Notes: generated by a model from the letters alone, not told the origin. Positions 52,095-62,249 are shown, numbered from the stretch's first letter. The stretch: 64,000 nucleotides of DNA from Flavobacteriales bacterium UBA5081 (GCA_002415785.1 DIAJ01000045.1:17261-81260), one strand, 5' to 3'. A program made the numbers and translations.

Positions 52095-53245
52095 TATTCA
52101 ATATTCTGATAATAATACAATTCATGATTTGGCAAGAGCTGCGGATGAAAAATTGCAATCAAATCAGCCAAAATTACATCCGGTTTAACCACGGCTGACT
52201 CCCAATAATCATTTCCTCCACTCGCAGACAAACGTCGATTTTGATTAAACACTTTTCCTTTCTGAAAGGCCTGAAAAGCATCAAAGCGATGATCTCTCTC
52301 CAATATATCATTCAAGCTTTTTGCGGGACCGGGATTCATCCAAAAATCTGCCGTTAAGGCATGCTCAAAAACATACTCTATGTCTAAAGGCAAGCTCGCT
52401 TTATCTCCTTTCTCTTTCCACAAATATTCAGCATTGGCGTCTTCAATCAACTTCGCCTGAAAAGACTTACCACCGGCTACATACCAAGTTCCTTTCCAAG
52501 GTAAACCAATCATTACTTTGGGTTTGTTGTCTGCTTGCTTTGCCAACTTTTGCATTTCATAGTAGCGATTTTCAATGGCTTGAATTTGCGCTTTCGCAGA
52601 GGCTAATTCCTTTTCGCCGAAAAATAAAGCAACTACTTCCAGCCATTTTGCTTTGGCAATGGGATCACTTTCCATAAATTCAGCCAGCATAACTGCCGAC
52701 TGATTTAACCTTCTCAAGTTGTCTACTTCGCGATAAGCAGCACCGTCGATAGCATAAGCAAAAACGGCATCAGCGTTTAAGGCAATGAGCTTTTCTCGGT
52801 TAAACTCAGCTTCGCCCAAATCGACAATTTCTCCGCTTTCTAGCTGCTCTAAAAAAGAACGATCATAAGCATAGCCTAAATTTTTTGCTCCGGCAATTGC
52901 CGTTTCTTTATTTAAGGCTTTTAAATAACCCAAGTGAGTGCTCGAAGTAATCACTAAACTATTCACCGGAGTGGGAATAAAATGTTGAGCACTTACTCCC
53001 TTTGGCTTTGCACTGTCTCTTGGATAAAAAACATAGTTCTCCTCCGCATCGCTTCCTACAAATGGATTTTTAACTTTTAAACGAAAGTGATTAGAAGCTT
53101 TATCAATACGAAAATGAGCTGTAGAATCTATTAATTCATAGCTGAACTCAACCGTTTCACTTTTTTGTTGAACAGACTGACAGCTAAATAATAAAGTTCC
53201 AAAAATGGATATAAACAGAAAAACTATCGACTTTCTTGATCCCAA
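52094..53245 (-). CDS. ABC transporter substrate-binding lipoprotein (BtuF/FhuD type)
   Basis: This 383-residue binding protein has a lipoprotein signal with lipobox 'LLFSCQS' near residue 22. Its two-lobe fold shows 'LVITSSTHLGYLKALNKETA' and 'IVDLGEAEFNREKLIALNAD', then 'PKVMIGLPWKGTWYVAGGKS'. The start is TTG at 53245: no ATG is available in frame, and an in-frame stop lies a few codons upstream. The first 22 bp overlap the end of the giant gene, so translation is coupled. The DUF71 gene upstream hints at corrinoid as substrate, but siderophore cannot be excluded. Confidence 0.85.
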   Translation of the reverse strand: MGSRKSIVFLFISIFGTLLFSCQSVQQKSETVEFSYELIDSTAHFRIDKASNHFRLKVKNPFVGSDAEENYVFYPRDSAKPKGVSAQHFIPTPVNSLVITSSTHLGYLKALNKETAIAGAKNLGYAYDRSFLEQLESGEIVDLGEAEFNREKLIALNADAVFAYAIDGAAYREVDNLRRLNQSAVMLAEFMESDPIAKAKWLEVVALFFGEKELASAKAQIQAIENRYYEMQKLAKQADNKPKVMIGLPWKGTWYVAGGKSFQAKLIEDANAEYLWKEKGDKASLPLDIEYVFEHALTADFWMNPGPAKSLNDILERDHRFDAFQAFQKGKVFNQNRRLSASGGNDYWESAVVKPDVILADLIAIFHPQLLPNHELYYYQNIE

Positions 53246-56200
53246 ACCTCTTCCGTAATGTTATTCCCGTTTTTAGTATAGAATATGCCCCCGTAGTTGT
53301 GAAGTGTTTTTTCATAAATGTCTACTTGCGTACCATTCACCACAATACGGCGAATAGTAGTGCTGTTTTCGCCTTCAATTACTTTTTCCGTTACACCTTG
53401 AGGATAGTCAGCTGCTTCGGCATCTTCACGCGGTTTGTCTTCTCCCGCATAATACTCTTTGTTTAAGTTTTCAGAACGCCTTTTCTCAGATTCATTATTC
53501 CATTCCTCAGATTGCTTTTTAAGCGCCTCTTCCTTTTTATTCACGGCTTCCTGCCCCTCTTTGAATCCTTCTCTTTGCTTCGCTGCCATTTCTCCTTGAG
53601 TTTCTATTTGCTCAGCAATGCGATCTTGCTGCTTTTGAACTCTATTTTCCGCTTCATTTCGGTTCTCCTGATTGTACTTTTGATAAGTCTCCGTTCTTTC
53701 ATTTAAGTCATCATGTCCCTTTTCATAGCTTTTGCTTTGCTTGCGACTTTGCTCTTGCAGTCTTTCCTCTTTCTTTTTTAGCTCTTCTTGTTGTTCCGCA
53801 ATTCGCTCTTCAGAAGACTTGGAATACTTTTGCTGACTGTTCGACCAAGCTTCTTGTTTTTGTTGCAAAACGTTTACACTAGCCACCAATTGTTCATCCG
53901 CCAACTCTTTCTGCAACTTCTGCATTCTTTGCAGTTGATCTTCCAAAGCCACTTTCTTATCATCCATTCGCTCTTCTTGAGCTTTTCTGCGCTTCTGTTC
54001 TGCTAACTGCTGTGCTTCATATTTTGCTTCAACATCTTCTTTTAGTCCATCAAACTTTTCTTCCACTTTCTTCGAACTTTCCTTGCTTCTACTTTCTGCC
54101 AAACGCTCAGCATCGGCATAAGCGTCATTTCGCTTGCGCTCATTATCACGCTGTTTTTCTTGATAGAATTTCGCCTGAGCTTCTTCTTTTTGTTTAACCG
54201 ATTCGTAATTCTGTAAATGCAATTCCGAAGCATTTTCACTTTGCTTACTCAAACTCACAGAAATGCCCTCAATGCGTTCTAAAGCATTCTGACGTCGCTC
54301 CTCTTCCTCCTCATTTTTCTTATTGCTATACTTGGCAACAGCCTCTTCTTTTTCTTTGATTAAAGCCTTTTTCTCTGCTTCACGCTCCGCCCAAATCTCC
54401 TCGTACATTTTGTCGATCTCAGCTTCCGTATCACCATCTATCGTGGATTTAGGCCCTTTTTGAATTTTAATTTCTTCCTCTTTTTCACGCTTCTCTAAAT
54501 CCGCCAAACGTTGAGCTTCAAGCTCAGACTCTACCTTGTCCAACTGAACTTTTGGGTAGTTTTCATTCGGCTTTAAATTAATGGCTTTATTATACTCTCT
54601 TTTGGCAATAAAAAACTGCTTTTCTTCAAATGCTTGATCAGCTTTTGCAATAGCAGCCTGATATTGTTCTTCTTTCATAGCAGCTTCTTGTTTCGCTTGT
54701 TCAGCCGCTGCCAAAGCTGCTTCTTTTTCTGCTCTAATATTATTTATTCTGTCAATTTGATCTTGAGGGTAAGGTTTAGAAGGCACCAATTCCTTCGCCT
54801 TCTCGTATTCTGCTAAAGCATTGTCAAAATTTTTCTCTGTAAAGAACTTATCACCTTTTGCAATGGCTTCTTGATAAGCAGCTTCATTCTTGGCCGCTTG
54901 CTCTTGTCGCAATTTAATTTGCTCTTTCTCTGCTGCAATGGAGGCTAAAGTTTCCTTCGCTTTTTGAATTTGTCCTTTTGGATAATTATCTTCTTTAACA
55001 GTTAATGCAGCTTCATAAGCAGAAATGGCTTCATTGTACTTTTTCTCTTCCATTAAAGCATCTGCTTCTGCTATTTTTTGCTGGTACTCTGCTTCTACTG
55101 CTGCCATAGCCTGGTTCTTCGCTTTTATTGCAGCTTGTGCTTCGGCAATTTTCTCCTGAGGGTAAGTTTCACCTGCTTTTAAAGCTAATGCATTTTCATA
55201 AGCATCAATGGCTTGCTCATAAGCTTTTTCAGCCATTTTCTGATCGCCGTCTTGAATGGCCTTTTGGTAATTTGCTTCCAATTGCTCTTTTTGCGCTTGT
55301 TGTTTTGCAGCATTGGCTAATTTCTCCAACTGCTCATCAATTTCAGCAATTTTTCCTGCTACATAAGAATCTTCTTTGATTCCTATCGCATCTACATACT
55401 TTTCTTTGGCATTCTCTAATTCTCCCTTGCTAAGTAAATCATCTGCTTCAGCAACCAAAGCCTGAAATTCAGCTTCTCTTTTTGCTTGCTCTTCTGCCTT
55501 CTTTTTGGCAGCTTCTTCAGCAGCTAGTGCAGCTACTTTGCTTTCAATTTCATTGATTCGATTTTGAGGGTATTCCTCATTTTTAACTGCCAAAGCTTCT
55601 TGGTACTTCGACTTCGCTTTATCGAATTTATTTTCCTCAAATAAAGCATCAGCTTCAGCAATTAAGCCTTGGTACTTAGCATCAATCTTTGCTTGTTCAG
55701 CCTCGGCTTGCTCTGCGGCTTCTTGAGCTGCAAGCTCAGAAAGCAAATTGTTGATTTCGTCAATTTTCTGTTGAGGGTACTCTTCACTTTTTACCGCTAT
55801 TGCTTCTTGGTATTTACTTTTCGCCTCTTCTAATTTACTTTCCTCTAAAAGTGCATCTGCTTCAGCAACTAAAGCATAGTACTGAGCATCAATTTTAGCT
55901 TGCTCAGCAGCAGCCTGTTCTTTTTCTTTGGCAGAAGCCAATTCGGCGATTAAACCATCAATCTCTTTAATTTTTTGCTTTGGATATTCATCAGATTTCA
56001 CTGCTAAAGCTTCTTCGAATTTATCTTTAGCAGCTTCTAAAGCCTTCTCCTTCAATAATTGGTCTCCTTCTGCAATTAAAGCTTGATACTGCGCTTCTTT
56101 TTCAGCCTCTTGCTCTTGCTTTAAGCGAATTTCTTCTTGTTTTGCAGCCAACTCAGCCAACTTGCCATCAATCTCCTTCATTTTGTCTTTCGGGTATTGC

Positions 56201-59112
56201 TCCGAAGATTTTATAGAAGCAGCTTCAGCGTATTTCTTTTTCGCTTCTTCCAACTTTTCTTCACTCAACAAAGCATCAGCCGAAGCAATTGCCGCTTGAT
56301 AAGCTTGATCTTGCTGAGCTGCATCAGCTAAAGTGGAATTAATTTCTTCAATCTTAGTTTGAGGATACTCTTCTTCCGATTTTAATGCTAAAGCCGCTTG
56401 ATAAGACTTTCTCGCTGCCTCTAAATCGTCGGCTGCAAAAGCTTGGTCTGCCTTGGCAATTAACTCATTGTACTCTTTCTCCAATTTTGCAAGACGCTCC
56501 TGCTCTGCTGCTGCTTCAGCTTGCTTTTTCAGCTCTGCATCAATCTCACTAATTTTTGTCTTCGGATATTCTTCATCACTTTTAAGAGCTGTTGCCTTTT
56601 CAAAGGCAGCTTTTGCTGCTTCCAACTCTCCTGAAGAAAGTTTTTGGTCGCCTTCACTAATGGCAGCTTGGTAATCTGCTTCAAGCTTTGCGGCTGCTTC
56701 TTCAGCCTTCGCCATCTCAGCTAACTTAGTATCGATCTCCGCTATCTTATTCTGAGGATAATCGTCCTTTTTAATTTTTAAAGCAGCTTCATAAGCCGAC
56801 TTGGCTTCCTCCCACTTTTCTGCTTTTAGAGCCTCATCCCCTTTTTCGATGGAAGCCAAATAAGCGGCTTCTTTTTCCTGCTGTTGAGCCAAAATGCCCT
56901 CTATCTCACCTAGCTTCTCACGTGGATAATCATCGTCTTTTATCGTCAGCGCTTCTTCATAAGCCGACTTTGCCGTTTGATAGTCCTCAGTAGCTAGCGC
57001 TTGGTCAGCTTTAGCTAAAGCTTGCTGGTATTTTTCCTCTTTGGCCTTTTGCTCCGACAGTTTACTTTGAATCTCTTCAATTTGTTGTTGCGGATATGAG
57101 GCATCAGGCTTTAAGCCCAAGGCTTTTTCGTAAGCGGCTATCGCTTTTTCCAAATCTTCACTTCCTTTAGCTGCATCTCCTTCATCGATGGCCGCTGTGT
57201 ATTCTTTTTCAGTAGCTTCAATCTCCGCAAGGGTTTTATCAATTTGTGCAATTTGATCTTTGGGGTATTGCTCTTCTGTTTTTAAAGATGCAGCTTGTTC
57301 GTAAAACCCTTTGGCTTTATCGTACTCTTTTGCCTGTAATGCTTTGTCGCCATCGGCAATTGCTTTATTGTACTCTTCATCCGCTTCTTGGATTTTTAGT
57401 ACAATGGTTTCAATCTCTGAAAGTTTTTCTTTCGGATAAGCTTCCTCTGCTTTAATTGCCAAAGCTTCGTTGTATGCCACTTTTGCTGCATCGTAATCTT
57501 CTGCTGCAAGGGCTTGATCCCCTTTGGCGATAGCCGCTTTGTAATTTTCTTCTTTTTTTGCCAATTGAGCTAAAGCCGTTTCAATCTCTCCAATCTTGTC
57601 TTTTGGATAAGTTTCCTGCGGCTTTATTTTAGCTGCTGCCTCATAAGCTGTCTTCGCAGATTCGTAACTTTTATCGGCTAATAGCTGATCTGCTTCTGCA
57701 ATTTTGGTTTTGTATTCTTCTTCTTTGGCTTCTTGCTTCGCGAGGTAATCTTCAATTTCTTTAATTTTATTTTTCGGATATTCTTCAGAAGGCTTGATTT
57801 TTCCAGCCTCCTCAAAAGCTGTTTTAGCTCCGGCATAATCTTGAGCTGCCAAAGCATTATCGCCTTTTTCAACTGCTGCCAAATAGTTTTGCTCCACTTT
57901 AGCTGCTTCTGCCATTAAGCCCTCTACTTTAGTAATTTGATCTTTTGGATACTTCTCTACCGGCTTTAAGTTAGCCGCTTTCATATAAGCCGCTTTCGCC
58001 GCTTCGTAATCTTTGGAAGCTAAAGCATCATCCGCCGTTTTAATCGTTTGTTGATATTCCTCTTCTTTGGCTTTTTTCTTCGCCAACACACTTTCAATTT
58101 CCGCTAGTTTATTCTGCGGATAAGTTTCAGAAGGCTTTAGTTTTGCAGCCTCTTCAAATGCGGTCTTTGCCGTTTCCAGCTCATTTACTTTTAAGGCATT
58201 GTCTCCCTTTTCAATGGCCGCTAAATAATTCTGTTCTACCTTGGCGGCATTGGCAAGTAAATCCTGAGATTCTTGCAGTCGATTTTGAGCATACTCATCG
58301 CTGGGTTTAATGTTGACAGCATTTTGATACTCCGCTTTCGCTTTTACATAATCTTTATTTTCAAAGGCTTCATCTGCTAGCTTTATTGCTGTATTGTATT
58401 GCTCTTCCTGTTGTTTAGCCTCTAATAACTTCGACTCCAGCTCAGCCAACTGAAAAGTAGGATAGGTTTCAATCGGCATTAGTTCAGCCGCTTTTTTATA
58501 TTGCTTTTCAGCTTCCAACCATTCCTCATTCTTAAACGCTTTATCTGCCAATTTTATGGCTGCATCGTACTCTTCCTGCTTTTGTTCCTGAAGTTCTGCT
58601 TCTTTTTCCTTTTGAGCTAAGTAATCTTCTTGCAATTGCTGAAGTTTGGATTTCATACTTTTCGTGTACTCCATGTCTACATCAAAAGCAGCTATTTCAG
58701 GATTGTATTTAATTTTACCGATAGGCTTTTCCAAAATACTATAATCCATGCCATCGATTTTCTTAAAAATATCAACTTCAGCAGGAAAATACACCTCACC
58801 GTTTAAATCTTCAGCAGGAACATTGTTCGTATTAACTTCTAATTTTTTCTTGATGTAAAAGTTTCCTCCTATGGCAATCTCATAATTACCACCCGGCTTA
58901 AGCGCCACATCTACACGGCCTTTACTATCAGAAGTTACCTTTTCAACAAACTGTCCATCTCTAAAAACATTTACATTAGCTCCAGACATCACCTTTCCAT
59001 CATCAGTGATTACCATTTCCATAACTAGCGTAAAATCCTGCGAATAGGATAAACTACTAATTAGAAAAGATGTAAGTAAAATTATATACGGGAGAATTCG
59101 CTTCACATTCAA
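53224..59112 (-). CDS. Giant exported protein with 22 TPR-like repeats and long coiled coil
   Basis: This 1962-residue protein begins with a signal peptide (about residues 1-24), then a small beta-sandwich like a carboxypeptidase regulatory domain (about 26-95, 'MSGANVNVFRDGQFVEKVTS'). Residues about 175-1545 hold 22 helical repeats of about 55-70 residues with core 'A...AD.AL....YE.AK..Y..A..IK....YP..KI.EI...L'; the Tyr-Pro is kept in nearly all. A Glu/Lys/Gln-rich coiled coil follows (about 1550-1890). The last about 60 residues ('VTEKVIEGENSTTIRRIVVN', 'NYGGIFYTKNG') are a compact conserved-looking C-terminal domain. Its stop overlaps the ABC binding-protein gene by 22 bp. Function unknown; a periplasmic scaffold is likely. 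Confidence 0.85.
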   Translation of the reverse strand: MNVKRILPYIILLTSFLISSLSYSQDFTLVMEMVITDDGKVMSGANVNVFRDGQFVEKVTSDSKGRVDVALKPGGNYEIAIGGNFYIKKKLEVNTNNVPAEDLNGEVYFPAEVDIFKKIDGMDYSILEKPIGKIKYNPEIAAFDVDMEYTKSMKSKLQQLQEDYLAQKEKEAELQEQKQEEYDAAIKLADKAFKNEEWLEAEKQYKKAAELMPIETYPTFQLAELESKLLEAKQQEEQYNTAIKLADEAFENKDYVKAKAEYQNAVNIKPSDEYAQNRLQESQDLLANAAKVEQNYLAAIEKGDNALKVNELETAKTAFEEAAKLKPSETYPQNKLAEIESVLAKKKAKEEEYQQTIKTADDALASKDYEAAKAAYMKAANLKPVEKYPKDQITKVEGLMAEAAKVEQNYLAAVEKGDNALAAQDYAGAKTAFEEAGKIKPSEEYPKNKIKEIEDYLAKQEAKEEEYKTKIAEADQLLADKSYESAKTAYEAAAKIKPQETYPKDKIGEIETALAQLAKKEENYKAAIAKGDQALAAEDYDAAKVAYNEALAIKAEEAYPKEKLSEIETIVLKIQEADEEYNKAIADGDKALQAKEYDKAKGFYEQAASLKTEEQYPKDQIAQIDKTLAEIEATEKEYTAAIDEGDAAKGSEDLEKAIAAYEKALGLKPDASYPQQQIEEIQSKLSEQKAKEEKYQQALAKADQALATEDYQTAKSAYEEALTIKDDDYPREKLGEIEGILAQQQEKEAAYLASIEKGDEALKAEKWEEAKSAYEAALKIKKDDYPQNKIAEIDTKLAEMAKAEEAAAKLEADYQAAISEGDQKLSSGELEAAKAAFEKATALKSDEEYPKTKISEIDAELKKQAEAAAEQERLAKLEKEYNELIAKADQAFAADDLEAARKSYQAALALKSEEEYPQTKIEEINSTLADAAQQDQAYQAAIASADALLSEEKLEEAKKKYAEAASIKSSEQYPKDKMKEIDGKLAELAAKQEEIRLKQEQEAEKEAQYQALIAEGDQLLKEKALEAAKDKFEEALAVKSDEYPKQKIKEIDGLIAELASAKEKEQAAAEQAKIDAQYYALVAEADALLEESKLEEAKSKYQEAIAVKSEEYPQQKIDEINNLLSELAAQEAAEQAEAEQAKIDAKYQGLIAEADALFEENKFDKAKSKYQEALAVKNEEYPQNRINEIESKVAALAAEEAAKKKAEEQAKREAEFQALVAEADDLLSKGELENAKEKYVDAIGIKEDSYVAGKIAEIDEQLEKLANAAKQQAQKEQLEANYQKAIQDGDQKMAEKAYEQAIDAYENALALKAGETYPQEKIAEAQAAIKAKNQAMAAVEAEYQQKIAEADALMEEKKYNEAISAYEAALTVKEDNYPKGQIQKAKETLASIAAEKEQIKLRQEQAAKNEAAYQEAIAKGDKFFTEKNFDNALAEYEKAKELVPSKPYPQDQIDRINNIRAEKEAALAAAEQAKQEAAMKEEQYQAAIAKADQAFEEKQFFIAKREYNKAINLKPNENYPKVQLDKVESELEAQRLADLEKREKEEEIKIQKGPKSTIDGDTEAEIDKMYEEIWAEREAEKKALIKEKEEAVAKYSNKKNEEEEERRQNALERIEGISVSLSKQSENASELHLQNYESVKQKEEAQAKFYQEKQRDNERKRNDAYADAERLAESRSKESSKKVEEKFDGLKEDVEAKYEAQQLAEQKRRKAQEERMDDKKVALEDQLQRMQKLQKELADEQLVASVNVLQQKQEAWSNSQQKYSKSSEERIAEQQEELKKKEERLQEQSRKQSKSYEKGHDDLNERTETYQKYNQENRNEAENRVQKQQDRIAEQIETQGEMAAKQREGFKEGQEAVNKKEEALKKQSEEWNNESEKRRSENLNKEYYAGEDKPREDAEAADYPQGVTEKVIEGENSTTIRRIVVNGTQVDIYEKTLHNYGGIFYTKNGNNITEEVWDQESR

Positions 59113-59215
59113 AAATTTATTCAGGTTAACAAATATCGTAAAATGAGAAGATACTTATAAACTAAGATTAAATCTATTTATCAACACATTAGACATCCAA
59201 TAATTGTTAAGACCT

Positions 59216-59902
59216 TTACATTATATCTAAAAAATGAAACTTTACGCATCCTTTGCCACTAGGGTTTGCATATTTCTTTACCACTTTTCTTCCTTTTGAA
59301 AAATCAATGCTTTGCTTAAAAATCGGCCCGTCGTAGCAAAAAGTATGGAACTCTCCGTTCTCTCCACAAGGATCTACCTCTTTGGGTAGTTCATTCAAAA
59401 AATCTCGGTTCATTTCTTTTCCTAAAACACTATTATCAAAATAATTACCGCTAGCTGCTACAACTATTGCTTTAAATCCCTTATCGATAAAGTCGAGCAA
59501 AAGTTCTCTGGTATTTTTTTGCCAAAGCGGAAAATGGGCTTTCATTCCCACTTCACTTAATTGTTTCTCGCGATAAGCGCGCAAATCTTCTAATAAAATA
59601 TCTCCATAAGCTGCAAATTGAAATCCTTCACCTACCAACTTAGTCATTTTCTCTCGCATCAATTGATTGTACGCTTTATGCGAATCGTCTTTAGACAAAT
59701 AAGCAATTTCCAAAGGCAAACCAATGGCTGCAGCTTGTCGCTTTAACACTTCCTCTCGCAGTCCGTGCATACCAATGCGCTTTTCGTCTTTTCCAACTGT
59801 AGTAAACAGTTTCTGCACCTTGTACTCCCCTGACTTTTGCATCAAATGCAAAGCCATGGCGCAATCTTTACCACTGCTCCAATTTAGAAAGGTTTTTTTC
59901 AT
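59216..59902 (-). CDS. DUF71/Dph6-type ATP pyrophosphatase (amide ligase)
   Basis: This 228-residue protein belongs to the diphthine-ammonia-ligase-like DUF71 family. It has the PP-loop 'NWSSGKDCAMALHLMQKSG' at the N-terminus and the family motif 'EVDPCGENGEFHTFCYDGPI' near residue 185. Diphthamide does not occur in bacteria, so another amide-forming step is expected. Comparative genomics has linked a bacterial DUF71 branch with B12 salvage. Here it lies one gene upstream of a BtuFCD-like importer (103 bp before the giant gene), in line with that idea. Confidence 0.88.
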   Translation of the reverse strand: MKKTFLNWSSGKDCAMALHLMQKSGEYKVQKLFTTVGKDEKRIGMHGLREEVLKRQAAAIGLPLEIAYLSKDDSHKAYNQLMREKMTKLVGEGFQFAAYGDILLEDLRAYREKQLSEVGMKAHFPLWQKNTRELLLDFIDKGFKAIVVAASGNYFDNSVLGKEMNRDFLNELPKEVDPCGENGEFHTFCYDGPIFKQSIDFSKGRKVVKKYANPSGKGCVKFHFLDIM

Positions 59903-60197
59903 GGAAGGTTTTAATTTGTTTAAGGATGTTTATCTTGTGCATCTATTCACTTTTCTGTGCATTCGTGACAAAAATAGACAGAAACCTAGGCTTGCAAAAA
60001 TTACTTTATGATACAAGTTTACTTAGCTGTTGGGCTAAACCTTCTGAGTTATCAGTTTCACGGAGAATTGCAGCTGTCGTCTATGGAGGAACCTTTGGAT
60101 GCGGAACAATTAGTAATTAGTTTATAATATTGAGCTTGTATACCCTTGAGCATTTTGAAATGTCAAAGCAGTAATAATAAATTCGGGAATTCTTTTC
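59903..60197. other. Gene-free 295-bp spacer between DUF71 and CHU_C genes
   Basis: I found no supported gene. A 64-codon plus-strand frame (59926-60120) has no recognisable protein features, and I see no cobalamin riboswitch-like box. It is upstream of the DUF71 gene and downstream of the CHU_C gene, both on the minus strand. Confidence 0.45.
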
Positions 60198-62249
60198 TTA
60201 TTTAAATAAATTTACCTGTCCGTTTACATTGAAATTTTGGTAGGCACCTTCATCCGTAAAACCGGAGTAATTTAGGACATAGAAGTAAACGCCACTGTTG
60301 GCTTTTACCCCCTGAACAAAACCATCCCAACCTCTCTCCAAACTTTCTGAATAAAAAACTTTTTCTCCCCAGCGGTTAAAAATTGAAATTTCATAATCAA
60401 CAACATTTTCCATAATGGGCTTAAAAATATCGTTTATCCCATCACCATTGGGACTGAAAGCGTTGGGTATAGAAAACGAAACAGGGCATAGACTTTCTAC
60501 CTCTGTTTCATCCGATCCGGTACAACCTCGGAAATCGCTGACCACTACATAATGGCTACCTGCCTTTTCTACAATTATCCATTGGGTTGTATCTCCGGTT
60601 GGTGTCCATTTGTATGCTTCAAAGCCTTTGCCTGCGTCTAAAATTTCAAAGTCTTCACTCTCTTCGCACACAAAGTGATCCTCTCCAAGTTCTACAAGAA
60701 TAGGGGAACGATAATTTACTTGAATCGAGTCAGAAGTGAAGCATTCATCACTATAGGCTTTCAACCAATATTTTCCGCCTGAAGTAACCTCTAAAATGGA
60801 ATCAGTGCTTCCATTACTCCATTCATACCTTGATGCTCCTGCGGGACCTTTTAATGTCAAGCTAGCTTTTGGGCAAAGTACCGTATCTGCCCCGAATGAA
60901 AAGTTGAACTTCTTTCCAATCACAATTTCTCTATCTACCGAATATTGAAAACCGCACAAATACCAATTGAATAGAACCTGATAGGTGCCGGCCTTTGCAT
61001 AGCTGTGTTTAAATTGCTTTTCAAATTTAAATGTTCCATCACCTAGCTCCCACTTTACAGAATCAGAACGAAAGTTACCTGTAACATCAAAAGAAATCTG
61101 CTCATTTGCACAGACTCCTTCAAAGTTAATTTCCGGTATTTGGTGAACGGAAGTTTCTTTTGGTGACCAATCCATCATGTAAATAGGCCAGTTTTCCACA
61201 CCGCTGCCCGGCGATAAATGTGGATTTAAGTTCAAGCTCTTCTTCTCAAAGCGATATTGTGGGGAGTCTACATCATGAATCACGGAAACCAGTGAGGTAA
61301 CAGAACTGCTTTCAGCCTCCGTGCAGTATATCAAACCATCCGGAGCTAATGCTATTCTGCTGTTACTATGATCTGAATTTCCTATTGTTTCAACGGTCAG
61401 TTCCGGCTTACTAGCAGCCATATCTGCTCTATTGATTGCTCCTCCCGAAGTAAAATAGAGATAACGATCATTCCATGAATAAGCTAAGTAGGGTCGGTTG
61501 CCAAAAGAAGTGATATCATGTTTCAGGGAAAGGGTACCACATTCCTTATCAAAGTTAAATACTTGGATGAAATTATATCCTGCATACGCGATTTCTTCCC
61601 CTGTTTTAGTACTCACCATAGCCCCATAAATCCAATTGGTGGTAGATGATAATTTACCTACTTCACTTACAACGGGATTTAAATTGATGCCATTTTTAGT
61701 AATGGAGTAAACTTGAAACTTTGCTTCATTTTTTATGTGAGTGATCAACCAATAACCATCTCCATAAAGTCTTTTTACAAGGGTAAAATGATGTGCCGAA
61801 TTAAGCTGGATATTTTGCATGGTTTGTGAAATGTCACCTAGCTCATTCCTCAGCGTTCGATCAAATATAGCGTATGAGAGTTCTCCTTGATTGCTAACTG
61901 TAATGATGTAAAATTTGTCCGCATCAGCAGGAACAGGGACAATCATGCTTTGCATAGAAAGGTTTGATTGCAGAAAAGAATTCGCATTTATAAGTGTAAA
62001 ATTCCGATCAAAAAGACGCCTACCATCGGTAATAAAAAGGAGTTGGCCGGTTTGAGGATCAGAAAAACTTGCAGGCCCATAGATTGTAGAAAATTCGCTG
62101 TCTGTTTCTATGGTTCTGTTGCCACCATCAAAGCTCATTCCCAGCTGACGACCAAAGTACCAGTTGTCCCAAGATTTGTCTTGTGCAAAAATGGAAAAAC
62201 AGGTGAAAAAAAAGGGCAATAGCAGAAAGTATTTCAATAGTAATCGCAT
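60198..62249 (-). CDS. T9SS type B cargo: PKD-domain protein with gliding-motility (CHU_C) C-terminal domain
   Basis: This protein of about 683 residues has a signal peptide ('LLLKYFLLLPFFFTCFSIFA'). I chose the ATG at 62249; the frame extends to 62303 without a plausible leader. The N-terminal half looks like a beta-propeller (repeated segments with 'FNFDKECGTLSLKHDITSFG'). PKD/Ig-like domains come next (about 375-560, for example 'VCANEQISFDVTGNFRSDSV'). The C-terminal 90 residues start 'FSIPNAFSPNGDGINDIFKP' and include 'EISIFNRWGEKVFYSES', the CHU_C domain of type B T9SS cargo. It is probably on the cell surface. Confidence 0.9.
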   Translation of the reverse strand: MRLLLKYFLLLPFFFTCFSIFAQDKSWDNWYFGRQLGMSFDGGNRTIETDSEFSTIYGPASFSDPQTGQLLFITDGRRLFDRNFTLINANSFLQSNLSMQSMIVPVPADADKFYIITVSNQGELSYAIFDRTLRNELGDISQTMQNIQLNSAHHFTLVKRLYGDGYWLITHIKNEAKFQVYSITKNGINLNPVVSEVGKLSSTTNWIYGAMVSTKTGEEIAYAGYNFIQVFNFDKECGTLSLKHDITSFGNRPYLAYSWNDRYLYFTSGGAINRADMAASKPELTVETIGNSDHSNSRIALAPDGLIYCTEAESSSVTSLVSVIHDVDSPQYRFEKKSLNLNPHLSPGSGVENWPIYMMDWSPKETSVHQIPEINFEGVCANEQISFDVTGNFRSDSVKWELGDGTFKFEKQFKHSYAKAGTYQVLFNWYLCGFQYSVDREIVIGKKFNFSFGADTVLCPKASLTLKGPAGASRYEWSNGSTDSILEVTSGGKYWLKAYSDECFTSDSIQVNYRSPILVELGEDHFVCEESEDFEILDAGKGFEAYKWTPTGDTTQWIIVEKAGSHYVVVSDFRGCTGSDETEVESLCPVSFSIPNAFSPNGDGINDIFKPIMENVVDYEISIFNRWGEKVFYSESLERGWDGFVQGVKANSGVYFYVLNYSGFTDEGAYQNFNVNGQVNLFK

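Noticed and set aside
54470..58590. Tandem repeats that could be taken for a CRISPR array or satellite DNA
   Set aside because: The repeats are diverged, 165-210 bp long, and lie in one uninterrupted reading frame with a conserved protein pattern. They are protein repeats.
59926..60120. 64-codon plus-strand open frame upstream of the DUF71 gene
   Set aside because: No homology pattern, signal peptide or promoter, and the composition looks like chance; kept only as a spacer note.
59113..60197. Cobalamin riboswitch near the DUF71/BtuFCD-like genes
   Set aside because: I looked for a B12-box-like conserved core in both spacers and saw none, so regulation by a riboswitch is not claimed.
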